Virus record (IMG/VR): IMGVR_UViG_3300023184_000087
Coordinates: 1 to 64,000 of that record
Origin: a virus
Reading direction: 5' to 3' (one strand)
DNA: 64,000 nucleotides
A model generated the notes under the pieces. That model ran no database searches and had not been told where the DNA came from. It saw only the letters and a list, made by a program, of their open reading frames with translations. Position 1 is the stretch's first letter. Each line of letters starts with the position of its first letter. Position numbers and translations under genes: made by a program. This document shows, in pieces, positions 26,101-35,046 of the stretch.

Positions 26101-28903
26101 CGGAGTCATACGAGGTGTTGATCGCTCCGCTATAAAATCCTCCGGCTTTTAAGACTGATTTAATATACTTTACGTACTCTCCAGTCGTTCCAACTGTCCA
26201 GGCACTGGATACGTTTCCGGCATCTATGTCCCAGGTATAATCAAAATTTCTCCAAACAAGATCAGAAGAATTAAATACAGAATCTCTTCCAGAAGTAAGG
26301 TTAACGCACGGGATATCATTTTGTGATTGACCAGGGATTGTACCCCCAGCATCTACAACAGTTGGTTCACCCTTTTGAATTATTGTATAGTTTCTTACTA
26401 CAGTTCCTACAGATCTTTTTAGCTGTAATTGTCCTTCTCCCTGATAGTGTATTCTTATATTTGAAGAATATGTTCCCTTAAAACTAAGTGGTTTATCTGT
26501 TGCTGTTTGGTATGAATAAGCTGTTTCTAATTCAAATGGGTAGGCAATAAAATAATTTGTTGGATCAATATTATTATTAAGTAGTTTTGAATTTGAACTT
26601 TTCAGACTAGGAATTTCCTTGACAACATACGGCCCAAATCCATCTGGTATATTTATAATGGGAGATACAGTATCTGTATAAGCTTGAACAAAATTGCTTG
26701 AAGATGGAATAGAAAATAAACTATAAGAACTTGCTATGTTTTCCTCTATCGAAGATGCGACCTGTGTTGCATTTGCTATTAATACATCTGGATTTGTTAT
26801 CTCAATATAAAATTCTACAGAACTTAAATCAATAAAAGAAATTTTATCTTTTTGGTAGGTTGGAAGTGTTTCTGTTAACGAACGCAAATAGTATTCACCA
26901 ATATTAAGCGGTGATGGGATAATACTTCTTGCATATCTGGTTTCATTTGAGCCAACAGTAACATTTACAAATAATTGTTCTTTTTCTTCTGTCAAAAGGG
27001 CATCTTGATTCATTGCCCAAGACGAATTCCATTCTCCAACAAAGTTAAATAAAGAAGATCTTGTATCTATTACCCTCGATGCATATGATCTTGAATAGAG
27101 GGCATATGAAACTGAGTTATATAAAAACTTAAACGGACCTTCTACAACTGCTGAAATTAAACTTGTATTATTTTCTTCAAAAACAGATTGTTCATTATTT
27201 AATTTTAGAACAGCAGATTTTGAGGCTATGCTATAGATTGAATTACAATATTCTAAAAAAGAAAAAGAAGTAAATATTATATTTCCCTGTGCTACGGCGT
27301 CGCCAATTGTTGGAAACTCAAATAGTGCGCCGACGGAGGAATTTGAAGATGAACTAATGCCTATGTTTAAAAAGCTTTTAGAAGAATTAACTCCAGATAT
27401 TGTTCTATATGAACCCTTTTTTAGCCCAAAGATTCCATAGTCTTCGTTTTCAAATATGGTAGAATCTATATTCCATCCACCATTTTTTGTTTCGTCAAGT
27501 ATTTTTGAGGTTGTTACATATTGATAGTAAGTTGGGACAACTGTTGCATTAAATGCATTTATCTTTATTTCTGAATGTATGAATGGTTCCTCTGAAGGGT
27601 ACAGTGACCCATCGACCAATAATGTTCCATTGTGTATTTTTACATAATTATTTATTAATATATTAGCTTTTTCAGAGATTTTTTTTGTTGGACAAAATGT
27701 AAGTATATCAAAATCTTTTAATGAATCAATAGACTGAATATCAATCATCCAGTAATTTGCTTTAGTTTTATCTAAGCTGTTTGCTGCTTCGCTTATTGGA
27801 TTTTTAAATGTAAATTTAGAAAAGTTAAATGGAGATTTTTCAAGTCTATAGAATACATATGGTTTAATAATTTCTAAAGATTGGGTATCAAAAGAATCAT
27901 ATAAGACACCAACGTTTACTGTTTTTTGTTTTATACCAGTAGTTGTTTCTAAGTCAGAAAAGTAATCGATTAGCTCTAGGTTAACTGACTGTTTAGACCT
28001 AGCTATTAGTCTCCAGTTAAATACTTCATAAGTTCTATTATCTGCTATTGCTCTTTTAGGGACAAAAACCTGATATCCAGTTGAATTAATATTAACATTA
28101 AATATATCTGAATATTTTTTATTAAACTTTTTTACAGAAAATACTTTTTTATTATAATTATTATCTACAACAAAAGTTTCTTCTGGTATTTGTTTAAAGT
28201 ATTGAACAGTATTAATTGATTCTGAGTATCTTAAGTACTGTGAAGTCGCTTTTCCATTTGAACCGCATTCAATTTTATCGTAAATTAATTTAAGATTAAT
28301 TGGATCAGAAGAATCTAAGCCTATAATTATCTTGTATGGAATTTCCGTATCTTGATAATTATCTTCCGTTATAAATGGTTCAAGTAATATTTTATATTTT
28401 TTTCTACCAGTATTTATATCTACGTGATCTTGATTTTGTGAATTCAAAACTTTGATATTCAATGACGCATATAGGGATTGTGGTATATATTCTGATAGAC
28501 CATACGTGCTGTGGTTTACGGGAGCAGATATAAAAAATCTACTTACATAATAATAATGAAAAAATTCATCAGAATTTATTTCTGAAACTTTTAAGATTTC
28601 AGTTTGATAATCCTTTAGTAGAAAAGAATCACTTATTGATATGTCTTGGCTTGGGAATATTGTATTTCCTGTTTCATCTTCTAAGATGCCAAGCTCATTT
28701 GCATAATAAGTTTTTACTCCTCTGTCTAAAAATATTTTATTTTCAGGTATAGAATTTGATATGTCTATAACAGTTAAATTATTTTTAGGAGATAATTCTT
28801 CATTAACAAAATAAGCTATGTTTGCTGCGTCGTCGGGGACTGACGACCCAATTTTTATTGCGTTTTCTTTTTCGCTAATTGTTATATTTTTAAATAGCTT
28901 CAT
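23135..28903 (-). CDS. Giant tail protein with embedded peptidoglycan-binding domain (1922 aa)
   Basis: 1922 aa. The first ~550 residues are beta-rich, with a Rossmann-like stretch near 395-430 (DFDILTFCPTKKISEK, NGTLLVDGSLY) recalling glutamine-amidotransferase-like domains. Residues about 897-971 form a PG_binding_1 domain: GEYVKYIKSVLKAGGFYSG, then TAVSAFQNRMKTSG, FDGIVDGKVDSQTKSLF. This has the L-G-Y-G...AVxxFQ...GxVxxxT pattern of murein-binding helices. The rest is a series of beta modules ending at the baseplate-like YPRGGFVVIRIPDEV. Its position directly before the 1510-aa fibre-like gene and its size suggest a large baseplate or fibre component that touches the cell wall during infection. 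Only the PGBD is recognised with confidence. Confidence 0.65.
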   Translation of the reverse strand: MKLFKNITISEKENAIKIGSSVPDDAANIAYFVNEELSPKNNLTVIDISNSIPENKIFLDRGVKTYYANELGILEDETGNTIFPSQDISISDSFLLKDYQTEILKVSEINSDEFFHYYYVSRFFISAPVNHSTYGLSEYIPQSLYASLNIKVLNSQNQDHVDINTGRKKYKILLEPFITEDNYQDTEIPYKIIIGLDSSDPINLKLIYDKIECGSNGKATSQYLRYSESINTVQYFKQIPEETFVVDNNYNKKVFSVKKFNKKYSDIFNVNINSTGYQVFVPKRAIADNRTYEVFNWRLIARSKQSVNLELIDYFSDLETTTGIKQKTVNVGVLYDSFDTQSLEIIKPYVFYRLEKSPFNFSKFTFKNPISEAANSLDKTKANYWMIDIQSIDSLKDFDILTFCPTKKISEKANILINNYVKIHNGTLLVDGSLYPSEEPFIHSEIKINAFNATVVPTYYQYVTTSKILDETKNGGWNIDSTIFENEDYGIFGLKKGSYRTISGVNSSKSFLNIGISSSSNSSVGALFEFPTIGDAVAQGNIIFTSFSFLEYCNSIYSIASKSAVLKLNNEQSVFEENNTSLISAVVEGPFKFLYNSVSYALYSRSYASRVIDTRSSLFNFVGEWNSSWAMNQDALLTEEKEQLFVNVTVGSNETRYARSIIPSPLNIGEYYLRSLTETLPTYQKDKISFIDLSSVEFYIEITNPDVLIANATQVASSIEENIASSYSLFSIPSSSNFVQAYTDTVSPIINIPDGFGPYVVKEIPSLKSSNSKLLNNNIDPTNYFIAYPFELETAYSYQTATDKPLSFKGTYSSNIRIHYQGEGQLQLKRSVGTVVRNYTIIQKGEPTVVDAGGTIPGQSQNDIPCVNLTSGRDSVFNSSDLVWRNFDYTWDIDAGNVSSAWTVGTTGEYVKYIKSVLKAGGFYSGAINTSYDSAASTAVSAFQNRMKTSGVRFDGIVDGKVDSQTKSLFVSAMSLGIINSVTAKNLCSSNGVSKYYDAALSQGDINEINSGGKYRRVSYSGGGIGTQVTRIQDVIFFTIPDGAETVKNIKINFGTLENWRNVTVVSYGFSPVNHAANNVSFANTINNSVYNGYTVNKKPDSSGNVILSMHDQPIGNCKYVYIYFRTNDTVINQSKYGNAEGYQIRSIRCDIVGNATTTAPVYGDPKEIEVPVSETYNAFPSLNKPEIEDIANYWTENNPNVYYDGNTLKSNKSGYLIYTVDTEKYYSWNGSSWSEVSFSENTEKNIRTDTKVITKTVDAYVTATTAEKFSDLSALKNHTVKYDTNTVKTIPLTFGSLVYSYLNKSYTESLSSSIKLSTANFTASSGVVFDFTKQLYVDLNGSNSVSLTSLVSETGSNVSSPSSVLSINYLETNPSSGNATRLTIETSATYYSGSSVISTPLTYINQYLMKNLNNVIVPKKESITTLDGTLLLCNEFGKPVGIPSGSEISSYFGSTATEQEKDARLGFVYVKNRIPEQDGFIYGFYDFAQKEFLGDTVSYVDMIVRGINNIFLAVVAYDSDGNTQNIIDYIGPKVSTTFIPTNIPIKKICPVYSVKYNSGTAIKIGNMDSYVDKKQAWPLIITSGSFTKSINISDISIYEDWKSNYINQTLIATYDTTSAKGVNWSNIFGRGYYDVKNEKPILVSDKQIKLRQTPLVVWPEPTNYKNSVAPLFKPQIEIYTKETSSSEWEKLSLSEVRDYNCSSGLIEFNNRIIPSDENLIKVNYVIKNSDLMIYQSNGETVPLNPFLNSKNIKFNKPLYIYVLPIKINKLSTNSADAAEYVPLQDYVPSYPYNFTYNSEIFNEYSPKHDPFALPIGIIYFTNNPNKKQTEIYDTRLRGGGIAAEHQFVQIDSEIDNLLSNWDVYPIHGCSYPRGGFVVIRIPDEVKNNFENIEEIYDIIRRNLTAGISFQIQNLDGEIWEI

Positions 28904-31900
28904 TTAGCTATCCTCGTAATCTGAATTTAAGTCTTGATATTCTGAAATAATATTTGGTGTTGATCCAAAAAAACCCATCTGATATTGATCATATCTACTT
29001 ATCGGGAACCATCTCGGTGGCAACCAATTAACAGTCGAAGCTGACTCATTATCAAATTCCATATTATAATGCTGATAAGTAAAACCTGGACTATCTATAA
29101 TATCTGAACCAGAGCTAGGTATTGCCGTATAAGATCCCGGAAGAGGAACTAGCTCATTCGAATAATGTAAATTATCATAATTCTCATACCAATAAACTAT
29201 GTCACCGTATATAGTAACGGGTGTTGATGATGGCGTAGATGCTAATTCAGTTTCCATAGAAACAAACCAGTAACCTGGCTTTGTTCTATCTTGGGCATAG
29301 AACGGACCAATATTAAAATTACCGTATTTATCTGCGTATACCATGCCCGCAGTTCCATATCTACCTGGAGTACTTGAACTTATGGAGTAATCTACCTCCT
29401 CTAGCGAAGAGTAGGCTGTTCTTGCTTTTTTCCAATAAATTGCTGGAGTGCTTGATGGAGGGACATTGCCCTGTCTCACATACCCCTTGATATATATATC
29501 CCCAAGCCCATCAGCCTTAATGTTCATCTTGTCGGGGGCTGCTTTAAAATCATATGTATAAATATTGCTAAGAGCAAGATCAATTAAGTATGAGTCTTGA
29601 AATGCTCCTGCGTTGCTGTTTTCGTGCGCATTAGGAGTTGGATAGGAAATGCCAGAAATATATACTTGTATTTGAGTTTTTACTGCTGGAGCGGGGCCGG
29701 AATATTTGAAGCTTGTAGTTACAAAACCATTTTGGTTAGTTGTTACATACTGGTTTTCTGCTGTTATTTCATCACCATAAATTCTAAATGTTTGATATGG
29801 TTTTGGATTTCCATTTATATCATAGGAAACAATAGAAATATATATAATATCATCTGATGTATCAAATATTTTTTGTGGAGATATCCATACTCCAGCTGTA
29901 TCAAAATCATAATCATAATCAGATACAAAAACAAATCCTTCATCTATAGGATTATTCAAGGAATTTAAATAAAGACCAGAAGGAGTACTAGACTTATACT
30001 TCGAACCCTCATATGTCACGCTGTACAGCGAAGTTAATTGTGGTGTTGATGAAAAATATATTTTTCCAAAATAATCATCTAAATTAGAATCATAATAATT
30101 TTTATCAATATAATAAGAATTATTAACCGTATAGGTAACCAAATATTCTCTACCTGGTATTATTCTACTTTCATAAGTTTCACTATCTAGTATGGCAAAT
30201 TCATTTTGATTCAAAACATATACTTGATCTCCACTTTGAATAAAAGTAGAATTAAATATATAATATTCTGTTTCATCGTCTTCACCTATTATATAATTCC
30301 CATTTTGATCTATTGAAGTCCATATATAATATTCTGGATTCAAATTAGATTGCACTAATACATTTCCGGTATAAGTATCTTGAAGTGTAATATTAGAAAT
30401 ATTTGGATATGCTAAATACAGTACAGCGTTATTGGATCCAATAATTATTTCTTCATTGTAAAATGTTAAATCTCCAGGAGTAGCTGAATCAGAAAAAAGT
30501 AGTTCATCGTATTGTACTGTTGCCCCATCATTATATACGTTAACTATAACTGGAGCACCCTGTCTTGGTATATCTGTTAATTGCAATTCAAAAAAATTAC
30601 CGATGTAAGCCTCTATAATTGGAGCTGAATATATATAATATTCATTATCTGGTAAGTCTAACCACCCAACATTTATATCTGGTTGTTTTGTATCTAAAAG
30701 GCTTATGTTTTTATTATCATAATAATCTGCATAGTGTGCATTCACTTTTATTTCGCTATATTCATATAGTTGAGTATCTGGATTATATATTTCTTGTATA
30801 AAATTTACAGCAGAGTCGGGGGCAAAACCACTTGAACTAACTTGTTTATTGGGTATGGAAAGAAGAACATCTTCACTTGAGCTTACCGCATCTATTGAGG
30901 TTATTATATAATTTTCGTTATCCTCTGAGCCTAAACCAAAAGATTGTCTAGATAAACTACATGTTGAAACGAATGAATCAATCTGACTAGAATTTATTGA
31001 TCTACCAGAATCTTCTATCGTTTCACCAACCTGATATGCGTTTCCATGTTTATCTAAATATCCATAAATCATCGGCGTACTTGAAAGAGGTTCACTTAGC
31101 TGTGTCCAAACCGGTGATTTGAATGGATAGTATGGGGTTGCTGCTAACCCATTTGTTATAATCAGTGTTTCTGAACCAGTTTGATAATTAATCGTTGCTG
31201 CTTCAAAATAGTTCGAAGAGACTGGAGAATATATATTTTCTTCTAAGTAATCAAAATTTTGACTATAAATATTTAGTACAATATTAGGAGACGCTGGCAC
31301 AAAGTAATCTGTGTCGTCAATATGGTTATGGGAAATGCCACCATGTTTTGGATCTTTTAGATCAAGAGTTTGGACTGTATTGTATAATGGTTCTGGATTT
31401 ATTTTTTTGCTACTAAAATAAATATTTTGTGGAGTTGAACCAATCGGAAAAATTAAAGGTGCTTTTATTTCATCTTTTGTTATGAGCACATCATCTATCA
31501 TTGATGGATCATTAAATGAATTAACAACCATCTTTCCCTCTATGATATCGGTTATCCCAGTTAAATTTTTTGTTCCGTATACAGTAGATCCTATTTTAAA
31601 ATTTGAATTTATATAATTTATATTTGGAGTTGAAAGAGAAATATATGAACCAGCGGTTGGATTAACCCAATAGCCTCTTCCATCTTCATTAAATGCAATT
31701 CTATAACCAGCATATGAATTTGTTTGATAAGAATCTGTTGATTCATTCCATTTTGATTTTGCGACTATTCTAATTTGAGAAGCTTTAGAAACATCAATTG
31801 AATTAGTATTAGGCGTAGCTTGATTGTTTACGTATGAATAATCGTATGTCTTTTCTCTGAAAGAAAGATCCCCATTTGTTAGTCCATCGGAATTGACAAC

Positions 31901-33436
31901 TTGTATTAAATTATACTCAGGACTTGCATCGCTTGACTGCAGGTAGTAGTTCTTAACAAAAAAGTCATCCCTATCAAGATATGACATATTCGTATAAAAT
32001 ACTGACGGAGTTGCATATTGATTATGCGCCGGCATGTGTAGTTCATAGACCAGAGAAACGCCAGCATTGTAGGGGGTTGCTGAGTTTGGATTACTTACAT
32101 CTGGATTAGGGACATTCAATAGGTAGTTTGCATAGTATTCAAAATCTATTTCTATTGGATTGTAATGATCCTTATATGACGAAAGTGTAAATCCATCTGC
32201 TTGGAAATAACCCTCAAAAGAAACTGTTGCGGCATTGTCGGATAGTATTAAAAGTTTACCGTCTTCAAAATCGCCAAATCCAGATTGAAAATATTCTCCT
32301 AATGGCGTAGCAGTGTCGTACACAAAGGGAATGTGAGACATGCCCTCTCCAGATAACCCTGCATAGTCCCATATGGCCTCATCCCAATTGGCATATCCTA
32401 AATTTGATGGATATGTTTCATTTATATATCTAACAAAAGAATTAAAATCTTTTGTTGGATTTCCATCAAAAGAAAAATATGGAGTTGAGGATTCAATGTC
32501 GGTGATTTCTAATACTTCCGGTGTAGCTCCAAGATAGTCAGAATTTGGAGTAGCTCCATAAGCCCTCCAAATATCTAGTTCTCTTCTAAGTGTTAACTTT
32601 AATCCATTTAAATCTACTGAAGGTGGATTTTGATATACATCTAATATTCTTTTTTTATAATTAGAATTATTTTCTAGAAATAATCTTTTTAATGCTACTC
32701 TTGATCCAAACTCATCAAATATATTAAAATACAACATGGCATCTTGGTCATAGGTTTTGCTATCTATAGACAAATTATTAAATTTTTTAAGAGTTATTAT
32801 TTGATTATCTATAAAATTATGATAATAAATATAATCTGTTATTCTTGATTCATAAAAATTTTCTAAAGAACTAGATCTTGCAAGTTCTATGCCATCTCCA
32901 GAAACGGAAAGAGCCGACGATGGCACTGAATAAGATACGTAAACCCAATCAGTAATATCTTCATCTGCACTTGATATAAAAGAATTAATATCTTGTAGAT
33001 TTAATTCTGATTCAAAGTCATCTAAGTATTCTCCAACTAAAGATGAAATAAATTTTCCACCAACGGACTGTGCAACCTTTAATGATGGGGTAGCTCCTTC
33101 TATTGAGTCTTCGTAGAGTGCGGTCCATGTTGGAAATTTAGAAAGTATACTTCTAGCTGAATCTGATATAACAGGAGTTTCTATTTCATGTATTAATACA
33201 TTAACGAAAAGCAATAGGCCAAGAGCGGTTACATCTTCTACTTCAGAAAATATTTCTAATTGTATTTTTATATATCTTTTTGAATTAGATAAAAATATAG
33301 AAGAAGAATCTATCGTTATTTCTGATTTCATCCATGGACCAGACTCATCATCTGATTCATATACTAGAAAATTAAATGTTGGTGTTTCGCTTCCGTGTAA
33401 GATTTGTAAAAGCGTGCTTATAGGAAATAATATCAA
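28904..33436 (-). CDS. Giant Ig-like tail fibre/adhesin with recurrent [S/A]TP tripeptides (1510 aa)
   Basis: 1510 aa, beta-rich throughout. Near residues 1195-1265 a bacterial Ig-like (Big_1/invasin) module is visible: ISIVSYDINGNPKPYQTFRI, TTNQNGFVTTSFKYSG. A second similar module follows (KMNIKADGLGDIYIKGYV). About twenty short [SA]TP tripeptides interrupt the sequence at likely loops (for example YGATPNSDYLGATPEV, KSSTPSGLY, ASTPSSTPVT). Probably a host-binding fibre. The start is doubtful: the only upstream start is TTG at 33436 without a ribosome binding site, and the preceding 123-aa frame overlaps by 65 nt and shares the same motif style. The two are probably one ~1613-aa protein broken by a +1 frame change near 33427. 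Confidence 0.65.
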   Translation of the reverse strand: MILFPISTLLQILHGSETPTFNFLVYESDDESGPWMKSEITIDSSSIFLSNSKRYIKIQLEIFSEVEDVTALGLLLFVNVLIHEIETPVISDSARSILSKFPTWTALYEDSIEGATPSLKVAQSVGGKFISSLVGEYLDDFESELNLQDINSFISSADEDITDWVYVSYSVPSSALSVSGDGIELARSSSLENFYESRITDYIYYHNFIDNQIITLKKFNNLSIDSKTYDQDAMLYFNIFDEFGSRVALKRLFLENNSNYKKRILDVYQNPPSVDLNGLKLTLRRELDIWRAYGATPNSDYLGATPEVLEITDIESSTPYFSFDGNPTKDFNSFVRYINETYPSNLGYANWDEAIWDYAGLSGEGMSHIPFVYDTATPLGEYFQSGFGDFEDGKLLILSDNAATVSFEGYFQADGFTLSSYKDHYNPIEIDFEYYANYLLNVPNPDVSNPNSATPYNAGVSLVYELHMPAHNQYATPSVFYTNMSYLDRDDFFVKNYYLQSSDASPEYNLIQVVNSDGLTNGDLSFREKTYDYSYVNNQATPNTNSIDVSKASQIRIVAKSKWNESTDSYQTNSYAGYRIAFNEDGRGYWVNPTAGSYISLSTPNINYINSNFKIGSTVYGTKNLTGITDIIEGKMVVNSFNDPSMIDDVLITKDEIKAPLIFPIGSTPQNIYFSSKKINPEPLYNTVQTLDLKDPKHGGISHNHIDDTDYFVPASPNIVLNIYSQNFDYLEENIYSPVSSNYFEAATINYQTGSETLIITNGLAATPYYPFKSPVWTQLSEPLSSTPMIYGYLDKHGNAYQVGETIEDSGRSINSSQIDSFVSTCSLSRQSFGLGSEDNENYIITSIDAVSSSEDVLLSIPNKQVSSSGFAPDSAVNFIQEIYNPDTQLYEYSEIKVNAHYADYYDNKNISLLDTKQPDINVGWLDLPDNEYYIYSAPIIEAYIGNFFELQLTDIPRQGAPVIVNVYNDGATVQYDELLFSDSATPGDLTFYNEEIIIGSNNAVLYLAYPNISNITLQDTYTGNVLVQSNLNPEYYIWTSIDQNGNYIIGEDDETEYYIFNSTFIQSGDQVYVLNQNEFAILDSETYESRIIPGREYLVTYTVNNSYYIDKNYYDSNLDDYFGKIYFSSTPQLTSLYSVTYEGSKYKSSTPSGLYLNSLNNPIDEGFVFVSDYDYDFDTAGVWISPQKIFDTSDDIIYISIVSYDINGNPKPYQTFRIYGDEITAENQYVTTNQNGFVTTSFKYSGPAPAVKTQIQVYISGISYPTPNAHENSNAGAFQDSYLIDLALSNIYTYDFKAAPDKMNIKADGLGDIYIKGYVRQGNVPPSSTPAIYWKKARTAYSSLEEVDYSISSSTPGRYGTAGMVYADKYGNFNIGPFYAQDRTKPGYWFVSMETELASTPSSTPVTIYGDIVYWYENYDNLHYSNELVPLPGSYTAIPSSGSDIIDSPGFTYQHYNMEFDNESASTVNWLPPRWFPISRYDQYQMGFFGSTPNIISEYQDLNSDYEDS

Positions 33437-33743
33437 CTCTTGAAGTTGTATCTATAAACCTGATAATATCAGGAGAAGCTGATTCGTAAATTACTTCACC
33501 ATAATTTGTTACATAAATTGCATTGGGGTCATGCGATTCTGGGGCTAAAACCGAAGTAGACGGTGAAGCTAATTCAGTTCCAACAAAAGTATAATCACCT
33601 ACTAAATTTAAACCAGTAGAAGATCTTTTGTATGAGTAGTTTTTATAGAATTTGTTGTTGTATAAATAAATAGGATCAGTAGTCCAAATATTACCAACCT
33701 TGTTGAAGTCTCCACTGCGAAGACCCAAGAGATAATTTTTCAT
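33372..33743 (-). CDS. N-terminal part of the fibre protein, or separate small gene (123 aa)
   Basis: 123 aa with a strong AGAGGA ribosome binding site 6 nt before its ATG. The text is beta-like and ends in RFIDTTSRVDII, after which the frame runs into a short, unconvincing tail (LTRKRNTNI). Reading TTT as TT at 33425-33427, or a +1 shift, joins it smoothly to the 1510-aa frame as RVDIIPISTLLQ. It also carries two A-S-P tripeptides (ELASPSTS, ESASPDI) like the [S/A]TP motifs of the long protein. I therefore regard it as the true N-terminus of the fibre protein. If separate, it is a hypothetical late protein. Confidence 0.5.
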   Translation of the reverse strand: MKNYLLGLRSGDFNKVGNIWTTDPIYLYNNKFYKNYSYKRSSTGLNLVGDYTFVGTELASPSTSVLAPESHDPNAIYVTNYGEVIYESASPDIIRFIDTTSRVDIISYKHAFTNLTRKRNTNI

Positions 33744-33759
33744 TACTAATCCTCTTTAA

Positions 33760-35019
33760 TTAATCTAGCCAAATAGAGTACTCAGAAGTAATTCCATTTT
33801 CTGGGTGCACGAACATTAAATGCTGACAAGGTCTGCTCATAGACGAGAAGTATTCTTGAGCATAGGTGTTATAGCTTTCTGGGGAACCAGATATTCTTAA
33901 CATGGAGCTTCCTATTGTCATCTTAAATTGCTGATGATAATGGCCCATAAAAACATCATCAAAATGTTCAGGAATTGCTCCATCTTTCCATCCCATTATT
34001 TTTTTATAGTAACCATGGAAAGCATTTGGTGCAGGCATTTGATCGCCATGAATTAACAAGCTGCTGTAATTGCCGATTGTATCAACGGCATACCAGTTTC
34101 TTTCTCCTACGCCATCTGGGATGTTAAAGGTTACTCTTTCGTCATCTCCAACAATCAACTCAATAATCTTATAGAGCATTCTATCCATGTTGGTTTCTGG
34201 ATCGTGCTGTTTGCGTGCTCTTCCGCCTACCGCTCCATGGTTTCCTATCACGCCAGTAATGTGTACGTGATTAAAATTTTCCAATGCGGTCTTAACAAAG
34301 TTCCCAAGTATTCTTGGACCATTAACGGCAACTTGTCTATACAGGCCAGAGTCTATAAGGTGGCTTTGCCCAGGAAAAATCTCTTCACCTTCGACTATAT
34401 CGCCTAACAACCAAATATGAAGGTCATTTACTTCATGATCCATTCTTTGAATCTCTGTTATTTCTAACAGCTTTTCTGTATATCTTTCTATTCTTTCTTC
34501 TAATACATTAGTATTATAGTCAGGTGTTACCTTACCCATTTGCCAGTCTGCAAAGACCACTACTGCAGTTTCGGGAACTTTTTCTTTATTCTTCTTTAAA
34601 GAAGGAGCTTTAATTTCTGGGAACTCAAAGCCGGCAAAGGCGTCGTAAGCTGCAGCGTAGGCTGCTCTTACAACCTCATCTTGCACATTCTTAAGAGTCT
34701 GTACTCTCTTAGCCAATCTTCTATTTTCTGATCTTAAAAATTCATTTCGTGAATCAGATACATCTGACACTGGATCAGTTGAGTCATATTCTTTGTCTTC
34801 GTACATAGAAGGATCTTCTAAGGTAATGACAGAAGATTGAGTGTACATTGAATCTTTATCATTAATAAAATCAGTGATTTCATCATCATTTATTTCAGCT
34901 GCATGTAGCGAATCACCTAATATATCGCCATTGCCGACACCCTCAAAAACAATACTCTTTGCTTGTCCAATGTTTGGAGCACGCACTATATACTTATTTG
35001 TTATAACAAAATTTTTCAT
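33760..35019 (-). CDS. Calcineurin-like metallophosphoesterase (419 aa)
   Basis: 419 aa. The phosphoesterase motifs are in order: VVFADWQMGK near residue 153 (the first motif, with glutamine in place of the usual histidine), LLGDIVEGE near 203, VIGNHGAVGGRAR near 260, LLIHGDQMP near 321 and MGHYHQQF near 357. This is the layout of Mre11/SbcD and related two-metal enzymes. Residues 1-45 (MKNFVITNKYIVRAPN...) resemble the 64-aa protein encoded at 6812-7006, and about residues 95-130 look coiled-coil. It may cleave DNA or a phosphodiester in the cell. Its place inside the baseplate cluster, rather than with replication genes, is unusual. Substrate unknown. Confidence 0.8.
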   Translation of the reverse strand: MKNFVITNKYIVRAPNIGQAKSIVFEGVGNGDILGDSLHAAEINDDEITDFINDKDSMYTQSSVITLEDPSMYEDKEYDSTDPVSDVSDSRNEFLRSENRRLAKRVQTLKNVQDEVVRAAYAAAYDAFAGFEFPEIKAPSLKKNKEKVPETAVVVFADWQMGKVTPDYNTNVLEERIERYTEKLLEITEIQRMDHEVNDLHIWLLGDIVEGEEIFPGQSHLIDSGLYRQVAVNGPRILGNFVKTALENFNHVHITGVIGNHGAVGGRARKQHDPETNMDRMLYKIIELIVGDDERVTFNIPDGVGERNWYAVDTIGNYSSLLIHGDQMPAPNAFHGYYKKIMGWKDGAIPEHFDDVFMGHYHQQFKMTIGSSMLRISGSPESYNTYAQEYFSSMSRPCQHLMFVHPENGITSEYSIWLD

Positions 35020-35046
35020 ATATCAAAGACCTGTGACTTTTTGATG

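Noticed and set aside
28904-33436. Diversity-generating retroelement behind the [S/A]TP sites
   Set aside because: No reverse transcriptase or template/variable repeat pair is visible, and the sites use different codons and are spread over 4 kb.
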